A program made the translations under genes and the position numbers. From Sulfurovum sp. bin170 (GTDB lineage: Bacteria; Campylobacterota; Campylobacteria; Campylobacterales; Sulfurovaceae), in contig NZ_JAACKB010000367.1 in the NCBI RefSeq assembly GCF_010892395.1, forward strand, positions 1-8,818: 8,818 nucleotides of DNA, given 5' to 3'. Below are positions 1-6,829 of the stretch, piece after piece (position 1 is the stretch's first letter; every line of letters starts with the position of its first letter). The notes below the pieces were generated by a model. That model saw only the letters and a program-made list of their open reading frames with translations, was not told where the DNA came from and ran no database searches.

Positions 1-753
1 GTTATTTTCAAAAAAGCTTTTTCTAAACCAAAATTATTTACAGCTTTTGTAAAAGATATGCTAGGGATTGATATAGAAATCGATAAAGTCGAGACAGAAA
101 AATCCTTCTCTCCTATTATCGGAAAAGTTGATAGCAAATTTGACCTCTTTGCAGAGGATAAAAAAAATAGAATCATTGTCGATATTCAACATAAACGATA
201 TGCTGACCACTATGATAGATTTTTACATTATCACTCTATTGCTCTAGTTGAACAGATAAAAAACTCCTATGATTATCATGCTTCAATGAGAGTTTACACA
301 ATCGTTGTCTTAACTTCAGGGGATAAACATAAAAAAGATATATTGATTACTGACTTTAGACCACAAGATTTACAAGGGAATTATGTATCTGAAACACCTC
401 ACAAGATTTTATATCTCTGCCCAAAATATCTAAATGATGAGACTCCTAAAGCTTATAGAGAGTGGTTGATGGCTATTGAGGATAGTTTGGATAAAGAGAT
501 GAATAGAGATGACTATAAAAATGAGATTATCCAAGAGGTCATTAATGAGATAGAGAGTGATAATATCACTCCCAAAGAGAGAGCGAGAATGATAGATGAG
601 TATTCGGATGAGAAATATTTGAAAAAAGAGAGAAAAAAGGCTAAAAAAGAGAGAGAGATTGAGATAGCCAAAAATCTATTGGATATTTTAGATATTGAAA
701 TTATAGCTCTAAAAACAGGTTTGAGTGTTGAAGAGATAAAGAAATTTAAATAG
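1..753 (+). CDS. Rpn/PDDEXK_2-type nuclease (PD-(D/E)XK family transposase-like), 5' end outside window
   Basis: The frame is open from base 1, so the ATG at 58 is probably internal: the residues before it (VIFKKAF...FVKDM) fit the family's N-terminal helix. About 251 residues are visible. The core reads KFDLFAED, then a strand ending VDIQ, then HYDRFLHYHSIALVEQ. This matches the Rpn / PDDEXK_2 fold, in which an Asp (codon at 142) and an acidic-x-Gln motif (codons 181-189) form the nuclease site. Here the motif is D-I-Q where the family usually has E-x-Q. The C-terminus is a charged coiled-coil-like stretch (KKERKKAKKERE) followed by LKTGLSVEEIKKF, the small helix-turn-helix-like tail common in these proteins. 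Known members promote RecA-independent recombination or act as nucleases; a role in this strain is unproven. It is the last gene of its transcript, since a terminator follows ten bases after the stop. Confidence 0.85.
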   Translation, partial: VIFKKAFSKPKLFTAFVKDMLGIDIEIDKVETEKSFSPIIGKVDSKFDLFAEDKKNRIIVDIQHKRYADHYDRFLHYHSIALVEQIKNSYDYHASMRVYTIVVLTSGDKHKKDILITDFRPQDLQGNYVSETPHKILYLCPKYLNDETPKAYREWLMAIEDSLDKEMNRDDYKNEIIQEVINEIESDNITPKERARMIDEYSDEKYLKKERKKAKKEREIEIAKNLLDILDIEIIALKTGLSVEEIKKFK

Positions 754-762
754 GATAATTCT

Positions 763-787
763 AGGGGTAGAGTTTCTGCCCTTTTTG
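763..787 (+). terminator. Rho-independent terminator of the Rpn-type gene
   Basis: A 9-bp stem (763-771 with 775-783, two G-T wobbles) closes a 3-nt loop and is followed directly by TTTTTGTTTTG. The location just after the stop codon at 751-753 fits. The next 77 bases (788-864) contain nothing I recognise. Confidence 0.8.
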
Positions 788-864
788 TTTTGATGAGACT
801 AAAGTCATCACTTCCGATAAACATCACAATAACTTTTAACCTCTAAGAAGAAACTAAAAACATC

Positions 865-1032
865 CAAACACACCCCAAAACAGATAAAAATATTTCTATC
901 TTTAAGTCCCAAATTTAATACAAAATAATCAAAAAAAAATAATCTTTAGATTTTTATTCGATTTTTTTTCACTATACTATCTCCATCTATCAAAACAATT
1001 TTGAAATTGTAAGATTAGCAGAGCGAGGTGTT
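865..1032 (+). repeat. 168-bp regulatory repeat, copy 1 (promoter plus leader start)
   Basis: This block recurs at 6662-6829 with the same length. By hand I count about a dozen mismatches (~93% identity), mostly clustered in one A/T-rich stretch near 898-922 that may hide a small indel. It starts near AAACACACCCCAAAACAG and ends at GCAGAGCGAGGTGTT. After that point the two loci diverge. Each copy lies immediately upstream of a large secreted-protein gene, so it is a duplicated expression module rather than a random dispersed repeat. Confidence 0.95.
941..978 (+). promoter_or_regulatory. Promoter of the 1207-aa secreted protein gene
   Basis: TATACT at 973-978 is a good -10 box and is preceded by TTTTTATTCG and a run of eight T (962-969). 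This T-rich upstream pattern without a clear -35 box is typical of Campylobacterota sigma-70 promoters. The predicted start of transcription is near 985. A perfect inverted repeat, AATCT-TT-AGATT (941-952), sits around -44 to -33 and is fully conserved in the second copy, so it could be an operator. No known regulator site is recognised. Confidence 0.6.
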
Positions 1033-1125
1033 AAGTGACCAGAGAGGTCAATCTTAACGATACATTTCCACGGATAGCGTGGAAATGAGAAAATTATGTT
1101 TTAAAAATTAAAACAAAAAACCATC
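985..1125 (+). promoter_or_regulatory. Structured 5' leader of the 1207-aa secreted protein gene
   Basis: Three hairpins can be drawn. The first is ACAATT/AATTGT (995-1010), in the repeated part; in the other copy its loop differs but the stem is kept. The second is GTTAAG+TGACC pairing with GGTCA+CTTAAC (1030-1058), with a 2-nt bulge. The third is a perfect 9-bp stem CATTTCCAC/GTGGAAATG (1063-1087) with a 7-nt loop. Neither of the latter two has a U-run, so they are not terminators. The leader is about 150 nt and ends at a strong ribosome binding site. I do not recognise a known riboswitch class. It could stabilise the mRNA, bind a protein or modulate translation. Confidence 0.45.
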
Positions 1126-1131
1126 AAGGAG
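1126..1131 (+). promoter_or_regulatory. Ribosome binding site AAGGAG, fixes the start at 1139
   Basis: AAGGAG with a 7-nt spacer to ATG 1139 is near-ideal. It matters because it supports translation of the reverse-transcriptase-like N-terminus rather than a later start nearer the signal-peptide-like segment, where no in-frame ATG exists. Confidence 0.8.
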
Positions 1132-1138
1132 TTTATAG

Positions 1139-1390
1139 ATGAGGATTTTAAAAAAAAGAAAATTGATGTCTAATGTATTAAAGGCACTAAAGTTGCAGGT
1201 AGCTCCTAACAAAACCTTTATAGGAAAAGTCCAAAAAGGATTTGATTTCTTAGGTTTGCATATCAATACAACAGGTGTTGCAGCTTCTTTAGCTTCCATC
1301 AAGAAACGAGATAAAAAAATTTCTTGGCTTTATGAGCAAAGTGCGACTACTAATCGCATCAAGAGCTATCTCAAGCGTTGGAGCCGTTGG
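1139..1390 (+). other. Reverse-transcriptase C-terminal fragment fused in frame to a secreted protein
   Basis: Residues 1-84 follow the consensus of the end of group II-like/transposon-type bacterial reverse transcriptases: L-K-L-x3-PNKTFIG, then KGFDFLGLHI, then ISWLYEQ, then IKSYLKRWSRW. In intact enzymes these motifs (PDKT-IG, GFDFLGY, LYEQ, YVKRWxRW) lie just after the palm domain and form the thumb/C-terminal end. The fingers and palm, including the YxDD catalytic motif, are absent here and are not found in the 300 bases upstream, so this piece cannot polymerise. The match is from recognition of the motifs, not a search. The following segment of the gene (1441-1680) has about 45% GC by hand count against about 37% in a sampled later stretch (3541-3600), which suggests the 5' end was acquired. 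Confidence 0.75.
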
Positions 1391-4300
1391 GTTGCGTTTA
1401 GTTTTTTAGTCATTGGTTATGTTGCTCCCGCGTCTGCTGAGCCGTGTGGGTATTATAAGATACATGAAATGGACGATGGTACAACGTCTTTCCAGTGCAA
1501 AGATTATTCAGGTGTAATTGATGCTTCCGTTACTGTGCCGAAAATCGGCACGGGTGGGTATCTCGGGAAACCTACTTTTTACTTCGCCCACTATTGCAGT
1601 GACCGTCAGGATCCGTCGTCTTGTCATTCTGACTATATGCCCAATGTGGTGACCGAGGGGGAAACTTATGTTTTCATAAATGATCGCCTCGGAATGGATG
1701 AGTATTTTTCGGTTAATTTCTCTGGTGGTAAGTTTATAAATATGAAGGAATACATCTTTACTACCCCTGATTATATTGCTCCATCTGGTTATAGTGTGAA
1801 CTTTGCTTCAGACCCGGTAAATTTTGGCAATAAAGCTTCCGTTGCATTTAGTTTTACAGGTGCTGAAATTGGAACAACCTATGAGTATAGTATTGATGAT
1901 AACTATCGGAGGACGGATCCCGTGACTGGTTCAGCTACTGTTCAAAGTACTACAGAGGCTGTAACAAATATTGATGTTTCAGGTTTGGATGATGATACAT
2001 TGACTTTGAGAGCTGCTTTGATAGACCCAGCTGGGAATGAGGGAATTTACGAAAGAGATACCGTTGAAAAAGATACCGTATTACCAGTAGTTACCGAGAA
2101 TACAGCTATTGCCTATCGTTCCGGAGAAAACACACCTGATTATATTTTTAATACTTCGGAGTCTGGAACACTGACTATGGGTGGAAGATGTGGCACTTCA
2201 AGCTCTACAACACTAAGACGTGGTACAAGAGTTGTTACCGTGACGCTAACACAACCAGATAATAGCACTGCTTTGGCTGATGGAACTTATAATGATTGTA
2301 CTATTACCGTTACCGATGCAGTAGGTAATGTAAACTCTCCATTGCTCATTTCAAGCTTTACAGTAGATGCAACTACTCCAACGGCTATTTTTGACCCTCT
2401 AAGTGGTAGTACAACACATGCAGGTAATGCTAATTTGACCATTACATTTGATGAAGTGATTAGGACCGGTGGTAATGTATGGATTACAGATGCGAATGTG
2501 GCAAGTTTGATTACTTTGACCCAAACAGATAGTAGTGGTACAGCCGTTGACTTTACAGCAACCATAGATTCAGCTAAAAAAATAATAACCATTAATCCAA
2601 TAGAGAATTTAATAGATGATGAAGCCTACCAGTTGTCTTATCGTGGTGTGCAGGATACGACAGGGAATAGAAAAAATGAAGATATAACATTCACGGTAGC
2701 ACCTGATACGACTGCACCAACAGTTGTTAGTTTTTCACCAAATGATGGAAACAGTTCTACTCCAATTGATAGTAATCTTACCATTGTTTTTGATAAGAAT
2801 GTTCAAAAAGGAACTGGAGATATTGTAATCAAGCGTGACAGTGATGATAGTATTGTTGAAGAGATAGATATACCAGGAGATAGAGTTACTATATCTAATA
2901 ATACAGTAACGATTGACCCAACTGATGATTTTGATTTTAATACAAAATATTATGTTACGATTGATGGTGGAGTTATAAAAGACAAAGCTAATACTCCAAA
3001 TAACTATGCAGGTATTACAACGAAAGGTGATTGGGATTTTACAACATTTGCTAAACTCTCTTTGAGCAGTTTGGAGAGTGCAAATATCACATACACAGAG
3101 GGCGATGGAAATGTATCTATAACTTCACTAATAACTGTTCTAAATCCAAGTGATGAAGATATAGTAGGTGCAAAAGTTGCGATAAGTAATAACTTTATAA
3201 GTAGTGAAGATGTTTTACACTTTACAGACCAAAATGGGATTAGTGGAGATTTTAATAGCTTAACAGGTCTCTTAAGTTTGAGTGGAACAGCTGATATAAG
3301 TGACTATCAGACGGCTCTTAGGAGTATAACTTATAAGAATAGTAATACGGAAAATCCAAATGCGACCAATAGAGTTTTAAATTTGAATATCACAGATAGT
3401 AAAGCTACCTCTACAACTGTTCAAAGAACCATAGAGATAACAGCAACTAATGATGCTCCTACGCTCAATCCAATAGCAAATATCACTAAAAATGCGAACT
3501 TTAATGGTTTTAATATTAGCTTAATTGGAGTTAATGATGTGGAGATGGATGATTTGAATATCAGTTTTGAGACTAATGATACAAGCATCATCCAACTCTC
3601 TAAAAATTGGGATAACAGTATGGGCTATGCTAACTATTTTGGAGGTGAGTTTAATTTAACTGTATCATCAGAAGCCAATCAGAGTGGAGTTACAGAGGTA
3701 AATCTTACTATTAGTGATGGTGTAGCTACTATTTATAGAGAGTTTAATATCACAGTTATGGATACGATACCTGATAGTTTTAACTTTACAGATAAAACAG
3801 CTCAAGCTAGGTCAACTGTGATAGAGTCAAATAGTGTAGAAATCAAGGGGATTGATAATGATACTCCTATCTCTATAACAGATGGAGAGTATAGCATCAA
3901 TGGAGGAGCTTGGACAGATGCCAATGGAACAGTTGACAGTAATGACAATGTTACCGTTAGATTAACAAGCTCTAGCTCTTATAGTACAACTTCGACTGCT
4001 ACTTTGAAAATTGGAGATACTACAGAGAGCTTTTCGGTGATAACGGAGTCTGCACCATATGTAGCCCCTGAAGAGGAGCCAACAGCAGAGACACCATCAA
4101 ATGATACTATTATTGGTGGAGATGGAGATAAAGATGAGACTACAGCTAAATTTGATGAGAGTATGGATGTGAATATTGATAAGACAGATGATATTACAAC
4201 AGCAACTATGCAGGTAGAGGATAAAAAAATAGCAGTAGCAGTCCATGATAGTGGAACGATGGAAGGGAAGATAGAGTCAACAGACAAAGATGGAAATCTT

Positions 4301-4762
4301 GTTGCCTCCTCAATCAAAGTAGCTATACCAAAAAGTGAAACCTCGGTTGATGCCAAAGGGAATATGCATACTACAGTAGAGACAGATAGTGGTGCAACCA
4401 TAAAAAGTACACTGGCTATTGATGGTTCGGTAAAACAAGAGATCAGAACAAAAAATGGGGTAACAGTAACCACCTCAGCCATTCCTGGCTCCAAGGTAGA
4501 GATAGATAAAGAGGGGAATGTGCAGACCACTTCAACAGTTGAGAAAAATGGAGTAATCTACAAAGCAGTAGCAACAACAGATGCAGATGGTAAAACCCAA
4601 ACTAAGTTTGTCCAAATCGATGTGGCAACAGGAGAAGAGAAAGAGATTAAATCAACAAAAACCCCATACAGTGCTGGAAGTACAACAGAGATAATGGAAC
4701 TTAATGATCTGATTTATATTAAGACCACAACACCACTAGATGGTGCGTTAGTTATAGATTAG
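1139..4762 (+). CDS. Large secreted multi-domain adhesin-like protein with reverse-transcriptase-derived N-terminus
   Basis: This is a 1207-residue protein predicted to be exported. Order of parts:
- 1-84, resembles the C-terminal end of a reverse transcriptase (see separate entry).
- About 80-100, KRWSRW followed by a hydrophobic run ending in APASA, a plausible Sec signal peptide cleaved after A100.
- About 101-205, a Cys-containing domain I do not recognise, with higher GC.
- About 211-410, two Ig-like beta-sandwich repeats (links DTVLP at 312, DATTPT at 410).
- About 412-640, two Big_5/SbsA-type Ig-like domains (TTAPT link at 523-527).
- About 641-775, an RTX-adhesin/cadherin-like unit (EDVLHF, YQTALRSITY, NDAPT).
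- About 774-875, a second cadherin-like unit.
- About 878-967, a beta-repeat beginning DSFNFTDKTAQ, common in proteobacterial surface proteins.
- 970-992, an acidic Pro/Glu linker.
- 993-1207, a Thr-rich C-terminal domain shared with the downstream gene.
No LPXTG, no terminal membrane segment and no catalytic motif is seen. The role is probably adhesion or display; substrate and anchoring are unknown. Confidence 0.85.
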   Translation: MRILKKRKLMSNVLKALKLQVAPNKTFIGKVQKGFDFLGLHINTTGVAASLASIKKRDKKISWLYEQSATTNRIKSYLKRWSRWVAFSFLVIGYVAPASAEPCGYYKIHEMDDGTTSFQCKDYSGVIDASVTVPKIGTGGYLGKPTFYFAHYCSDRQDPSSCHSDYMPNVVTEGETYVFINDRLGMDEYFSVNFSGGKFINMKEYIFTTPDYIAPSGYSVNFASDPVNFGNKASVAFSFTGAEIGTTYEYSIDDNYRRTDPVTGSATVQSTTEAVTNIDVSGLDDDTLTLRAALIDPAGNEGIYERDTVEKDTVLPVVTENTAIAYRSGENTPDYIFNTSESGTLTMGGRCGTSSSTTLRRGTRVVTVTLTQPDNSTALADGTYNDCTITVTDAVGNVNSPLLISSFTVDATTPTAIFDPLSGSTTHAGNANLTITFDEVIRTGGNVWITDANVASLITLTQTDSSGTAVDFTATIDSAKKIITINPIENLIDDEAYQLSYRGVQDTTGNRKNEDITFTVAPDTTAPTVVSFSPNDGNSSTPIDSNLTIVFDKNVQKGTGDIVIKRDSDDSIVEEIDIPGDRVTISNNTVTIDPTDDFDFNTKYYVTIDGGVIKDKANTPNNYAGITTKGDWDFTTFAKLSLSSLESANITYTEGDGNVSITSLITVLNPSDEDIVGAKVAISNNFISSEDVLHFTDQNGISGDFNSLTGLLSLSGTADISDYQTALRSITYKNSNTENPNATNRVLNLNITDSKATSTTVQRTIEITATNDAPTLNPIANITKNANFNGFNISLIGVNDVEMDDLNISFETNDTSIIQLSKNWDNSMGYANYFGGEFNLTVSSEANQSGVTEVNLTISDGVATIYREFNITVMDTIPDSFNFTDKTAQARSTVIESNSVEIKGIDNDTPISITDGEYSINGGAWTDANGTVDSNDNVTVRLTSSSSYSTTSTATLKIGDTTESFSVITESAPYVAPEEEPTAETPSNDTIIGGDGDKDETTAKFDESMDVNIDKTDDITTATMQVEDKKIAVAVHDSGTMEGKIESTDKDGNLVASSIKVAIPKSETSVDAKGNMHTTVETDSGATIKSTLAIDGSVKQEIRTKNGVTVTTSAIPGSKVEIDKEGNVQTTSTVEKNGVIYKAVATTDADGKTQTKFVQIDVATGEEKEIKSTKTPYSAGSTTEIMELNDLIYIKTTTPLDGALVID
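4115..4759 (+). other. Conserved C-terminal domain of the secreted protein (full-length copy)
   Basis: Residues 993-1207 start at GGDGDKDETTAKF and end PLDGALVID. The first 71 residues align without gaps to the downstream gene (8605-8817), with about 45 identities by hand count. The nucleotides at 4244-4277 are identical to 8734-8767. The domain is rich in Thr, Lys, Asp and Gly with alternating short beta-strands (TTVETDSGATIKST, VTVTTSAIPGSKVEID, NVQTTSTVEKNG), suggesting a repetitive beta structure. Because it is the only protein part the two neighbours share, a role in secretion, anchoring or assembly is plausible, but this is inference. Confidence 0.7.
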
Positions 4763-4855
4763 GAGATAAGATAAAAAAGATAGGTATAGATCTTGACTGT
4801 ACCGTTTCTCCAAAAATTGAGAATTATATAGAGTTGCAAAAAGGTGAACTATCTC

Positions 4856-4875
4856 TACCTCTTTAGCTAGAGGTA
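4856..4875. terminator. Possible bidirectional terminator between convergent genes
   Basis: TACCTCT (4856-4862) and AGAGGTA (4869-4875) form a perfect 7-bp stem with a 6-nt loop in the 115-bp gap between the convergent secreted-protein and ATPase genes. The T-run is short on the + strand (TTT) and about 14 nt away on the - strand (CTTTTTG), so termination strength is uncertain. Position supports the call more than sequence does. Confidence 0.4.
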
Positions 4876-4877
4876 TT

Positions 4878-6566
4878 TCACAAGTGTTGCAAGTAAACCA
4901 TCTCCCACCCCCAAAAAACAAGCACAACCTTTTGCAGTTTTAACCCTTTGTCTATATAGTTTTGTACTAACTCATCTTTTTCATAATCATTAAGTTGAGT
5001 TTCGGCATCTTGGACTAAACTATCTATCTTTCTTTGGGTTGGTCTCTTTTTACCTCGTTTAATGTATTTGAATTCTAGCAATCCTACGAACTCAACATAA
5101 GGATTGAAGGGTTTGAGTAGAATATCAGCAAACCCTTTGTTTAACTCATTTTCACTTTTTATGACATAATAAGGGGTCAAAGAGAGATAGGCTAGAAACA
5201 TAGATTTAACAGTCTGTTCATTGTAGATATAATCTCTGATACCTGTGTTCTCTTTTATCATTTTGGCTAAATATTTGAATACTTCTAAATCACCATGCAA
5301 GGCAAACTCAGCCAATAAATCAGATAGCTTATCTATGTTTATCTCAAAAACCTTTTCAAGCTCCAACGCATCTATCAAAAAATCTATATCTATCCGTTTG
5401 ACTGTCTCATTTGGGATTTTGAGATTTAGTTTTAGTTGTCTATCTTTTATGGTCACCAATCCCAGATAGAACATAAAAGATTTAAAGTTATTCTCTTTTT
5501 GCAGATTCAAAGCACTAAAATCTTGAACTAGATTACTAATTGAGATACTCTCTCCACCAATTAATGTTTGCAGAGCAGTAAAATTTCCATTTAGTTTTTT
5601 ATTGGTATAGATAATGCTTCTAAGTTTAGAGTAGTCACTTCGTACATTTATATCTATCATCTCTCTAGGCAGTTTGTAGTGAACTATAAATTTATCTATA
5701 AAATATAAAATCATATCAGTATTGTAAATCGCTTCTGTGGTATCTTCACTAAAAATATAGTTGTTGTACCACTCTTGGAGCAGTAATTTATCTACTTTTT
5801 CTTCTATACCAAATGCTTTAAGCGTCATCTCTAGCTCATTTTGATTAAATCCCATTAGATTATGAAATCTACTATCTAATGATATATTTTTTCCAATATT
5901 AAACCCACTCGTTACATCATACATCGTCATAGGTGTCACCCCTGTGATAAACATTCGTTTTATCGGAGCGTTATTTCCAGAAGTTCCTGCTTTTAGCATG
6001 GTAAAAAACTGTTTGAATGAGGCTGTTTTTTTTGAGACGATATTGAGGTAGTCTTCTCTGTTGTTGAGGAGTAGTTTATTGGCGAAATTGTCATATTCGT
6101 CTATCAAAACATAGAGTTTGAGTTGGTGTTTTTTGATATAATCAAATATATCTTTAAACATAGATATTGGATTCTTATTATCAAACTGAATATCTAAGTT
6201 GTATCTATCTACAAAACTTCTAAGTGTTACCTGTACATCATATCTAAAACTCTCCTCCACATCATAAATATCAATGGCACTAAAATCAAATCTCAAAACC
6301 AAATAGCTACTCGCCTCTTTTGTTCTATTATTTAATATATAGGTATCTTTAAAAATAGTCTCAAACTCATCTTTGAAATAGAGGTCATAATAAGCTTCTA
6401 AGATTGCAATAAATAGAGATTTCCCAAATCGTCTAGGTCGCAGAAACATCAAATATCTACTACCATAATTTTCTATTTTGGGAATATAGTCTGTTTTATC
6501 TATAAAAAAGTAATCTTCCTCTTTGAGTAGTTTAAAATTGCTTATGCCGTAGGGTATCTTTTTCAT
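4878..6566 (-). CDS. AAA-ATPase-like / PD-(D/E)XK nuclease family protein (PF09820 + PF08011 type)
   Basis: The 562-residue length is normal for this family. The N-terminus (MKKIPYGISNFKLLKEEDYFFIDKT) is the family's signature opening. Walker A is the family variant RPRRFGKS (residues 43-50). Walker B is LYVLIDEYD (151-159, D156-E157). ITGVTP (207-212) is the conserved strand after the ATPase core. The C-terminal nuclease-like domain carries GFADILL (D481) and LEFKY (E498, K500), a complete PD-(D/E)XK-type D...ExK set. The family is widespread and often present in many copies in anaerobes and Bacteroidetes. Its function is not established; defence or mobile-element roles have been proposed. 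The ATG at 6566 has AAGGA seven bases upstream (6574-6578). The gene is convergent to the upstream secreted-protein gene and divergent from the downstream one, so it is monocistronic. Nothing appears broken. Confidence 0.9.
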   Translation of the reverse strand: MKKIPYGISNFKLLKEEDYFFIDKTDYIPKIENYGSRYLMFLRPRRFGKSLFIAILEAYYDLYFKDEFETIFKDTYILNNRTKEASSYLVLRFDFSAIDIYDVEESFRYDVQVTLRSFVDRYNLDIQFDNKNPISMFKDIFDYIKKHQLKLYVLIDEYDNFANKLLLNNREDYLNIVSKKTASFKQFFTMLKAGTSGNNAPIKRMFITGVTPMTMYDVTSGFNIGKNISLDSRFHNLMGFNQNELEMTLKAFGIEEKVDKLLLQEWYNNYIFSEDTTEAIYNTDMILYFIDKFIVHYKLPREMIDINVRSDYSKLRSIIYTNKKLNGNFTALQTLIGGESISISNLVQDFSALNLQKENNFKSFMFYLGLVTIKDRQLKLNLKIPNETVKRIDIDFLIDALELEKVFEINIDKLSDLLAEFALHGDLEVFKYLAKMIKENTGIRDYIYNEQTVKSMFLAYLSLTPYYVIKSENELNKGFADILLKPFNPYVEFVGLLEFKYIKRGKKRPTQRKIDSLVQDAETQLNDYEKDELVQNYIDKGLKLQKVVLVFWGWEMVYLQHL

Positions 6567-6573
6567 TTTTCAT

Positions 6574-6614
6574 TCCTTAGTAAAAATTATAACTAAATTC
6601 AGACAGAGAGACAA
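6574..6614 (-). promoter_or_regulatory. Promoter and ribosome binding site of the AAA-ATPase/nuclease gene
   Basis: Reading the minus strand, TTGTCT (6614-6609) is separated by 17 bp from a perfect TATAAT (6591-6586). AAGGA follows at 6578-6574. The predicted start near 6579 would give a very short leader of about 13 nt with the ribosome binding site at its 5' end. This consensus-type promoter differs in style from the T-rich promoters of the secreted-protein genes, so the ATPase gene is probably under separate control. Confidence 0.6.
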
Positions 6615-6661
6615 GCAAAATAGAAACATCTTTCAACCCCAAACAACAAACTCAAAACACC

Positions 6662-6829
6662 AAAACACACCCCAAAACAGATAAAAATATTTCTTCCTTT
6701 AAAGTCAAAAATTAATGCAAAATAATCAAAAAAAAATAATCTTTAGATTTTTATTCGATTTTTTTTCATTATACTATCTCTATCTATCAAAACAATTTAG
6801 AAATTGTAAGATTAGCAGAGCGAGGTGTT
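6662..6829 (+). repeat. 168-bp regulatory repeat, copy 2
   Basis: This is the second copy of the block at 865-1032, in the same orientation. The most conserved part (about 6716-6829) covers the A-tract, the inverted repeat at 6738-6749, the T-rich promoter and the first leader hairpin. The loop of that hairpin changes (TTGA to TAGA) while the stem is unchanged. Divergence after 6829 is complete, so the copied unit ends inside the untranslated leader, upstream of either start codon. Confidence 0.95.
6738..6775 (+). promoter_or_regulatory. Promoter of the BspA-repeat protein gene
   Basis: TATACT at 6770-6775 follows a T-rich tract, in the same arrangement as at 941-978, including the AATCT-TT-AGATT inverted repeat (6738-6749). 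Predicted transcription start is near 6782. The near-identity to the other promoter implies common regulation of both secreted-protein genes. Confidence 0.6.

Noticed and set aside
513..827. Minus-strand 104-codon hydrophobic open frame
   Set aside because: It is an antisense shadow of the Lys/Glu-rich end of the Rpn-type gene and crosses its terminator.
1063..1087. Perfect 9-bp stem taken as a terminator
   Set aside because: It is not followed by a T-run and lies between a promoter and a strong ribosome binding site of the same gene, so it is better read as leader structure.
1139..1390. Active retroelement, retron, diversity-generating element or group II intron
   Set aside because: Only the C-terminal end of a reverse transcriptase is present. 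There is no YxDD palm domain, no template/variable repeat pair noticed, and no intron domain V seen near it.
3979..4530. Minus-strand 183-codon open frame
   Set aside because: It lies wholly inside the secreted-protein gene, is rich in Ser/Val from reversed Thr/Asp codons, and has no ribosome binding site or known family.
4740..4762. LPXTG or other known cell-wall sorting signal at the end of the 1207-aa protein
   Set aside because: The C-terminus is TTTPLDGALVID with no LPXTG motif, hydrophobic helix or basic tail.
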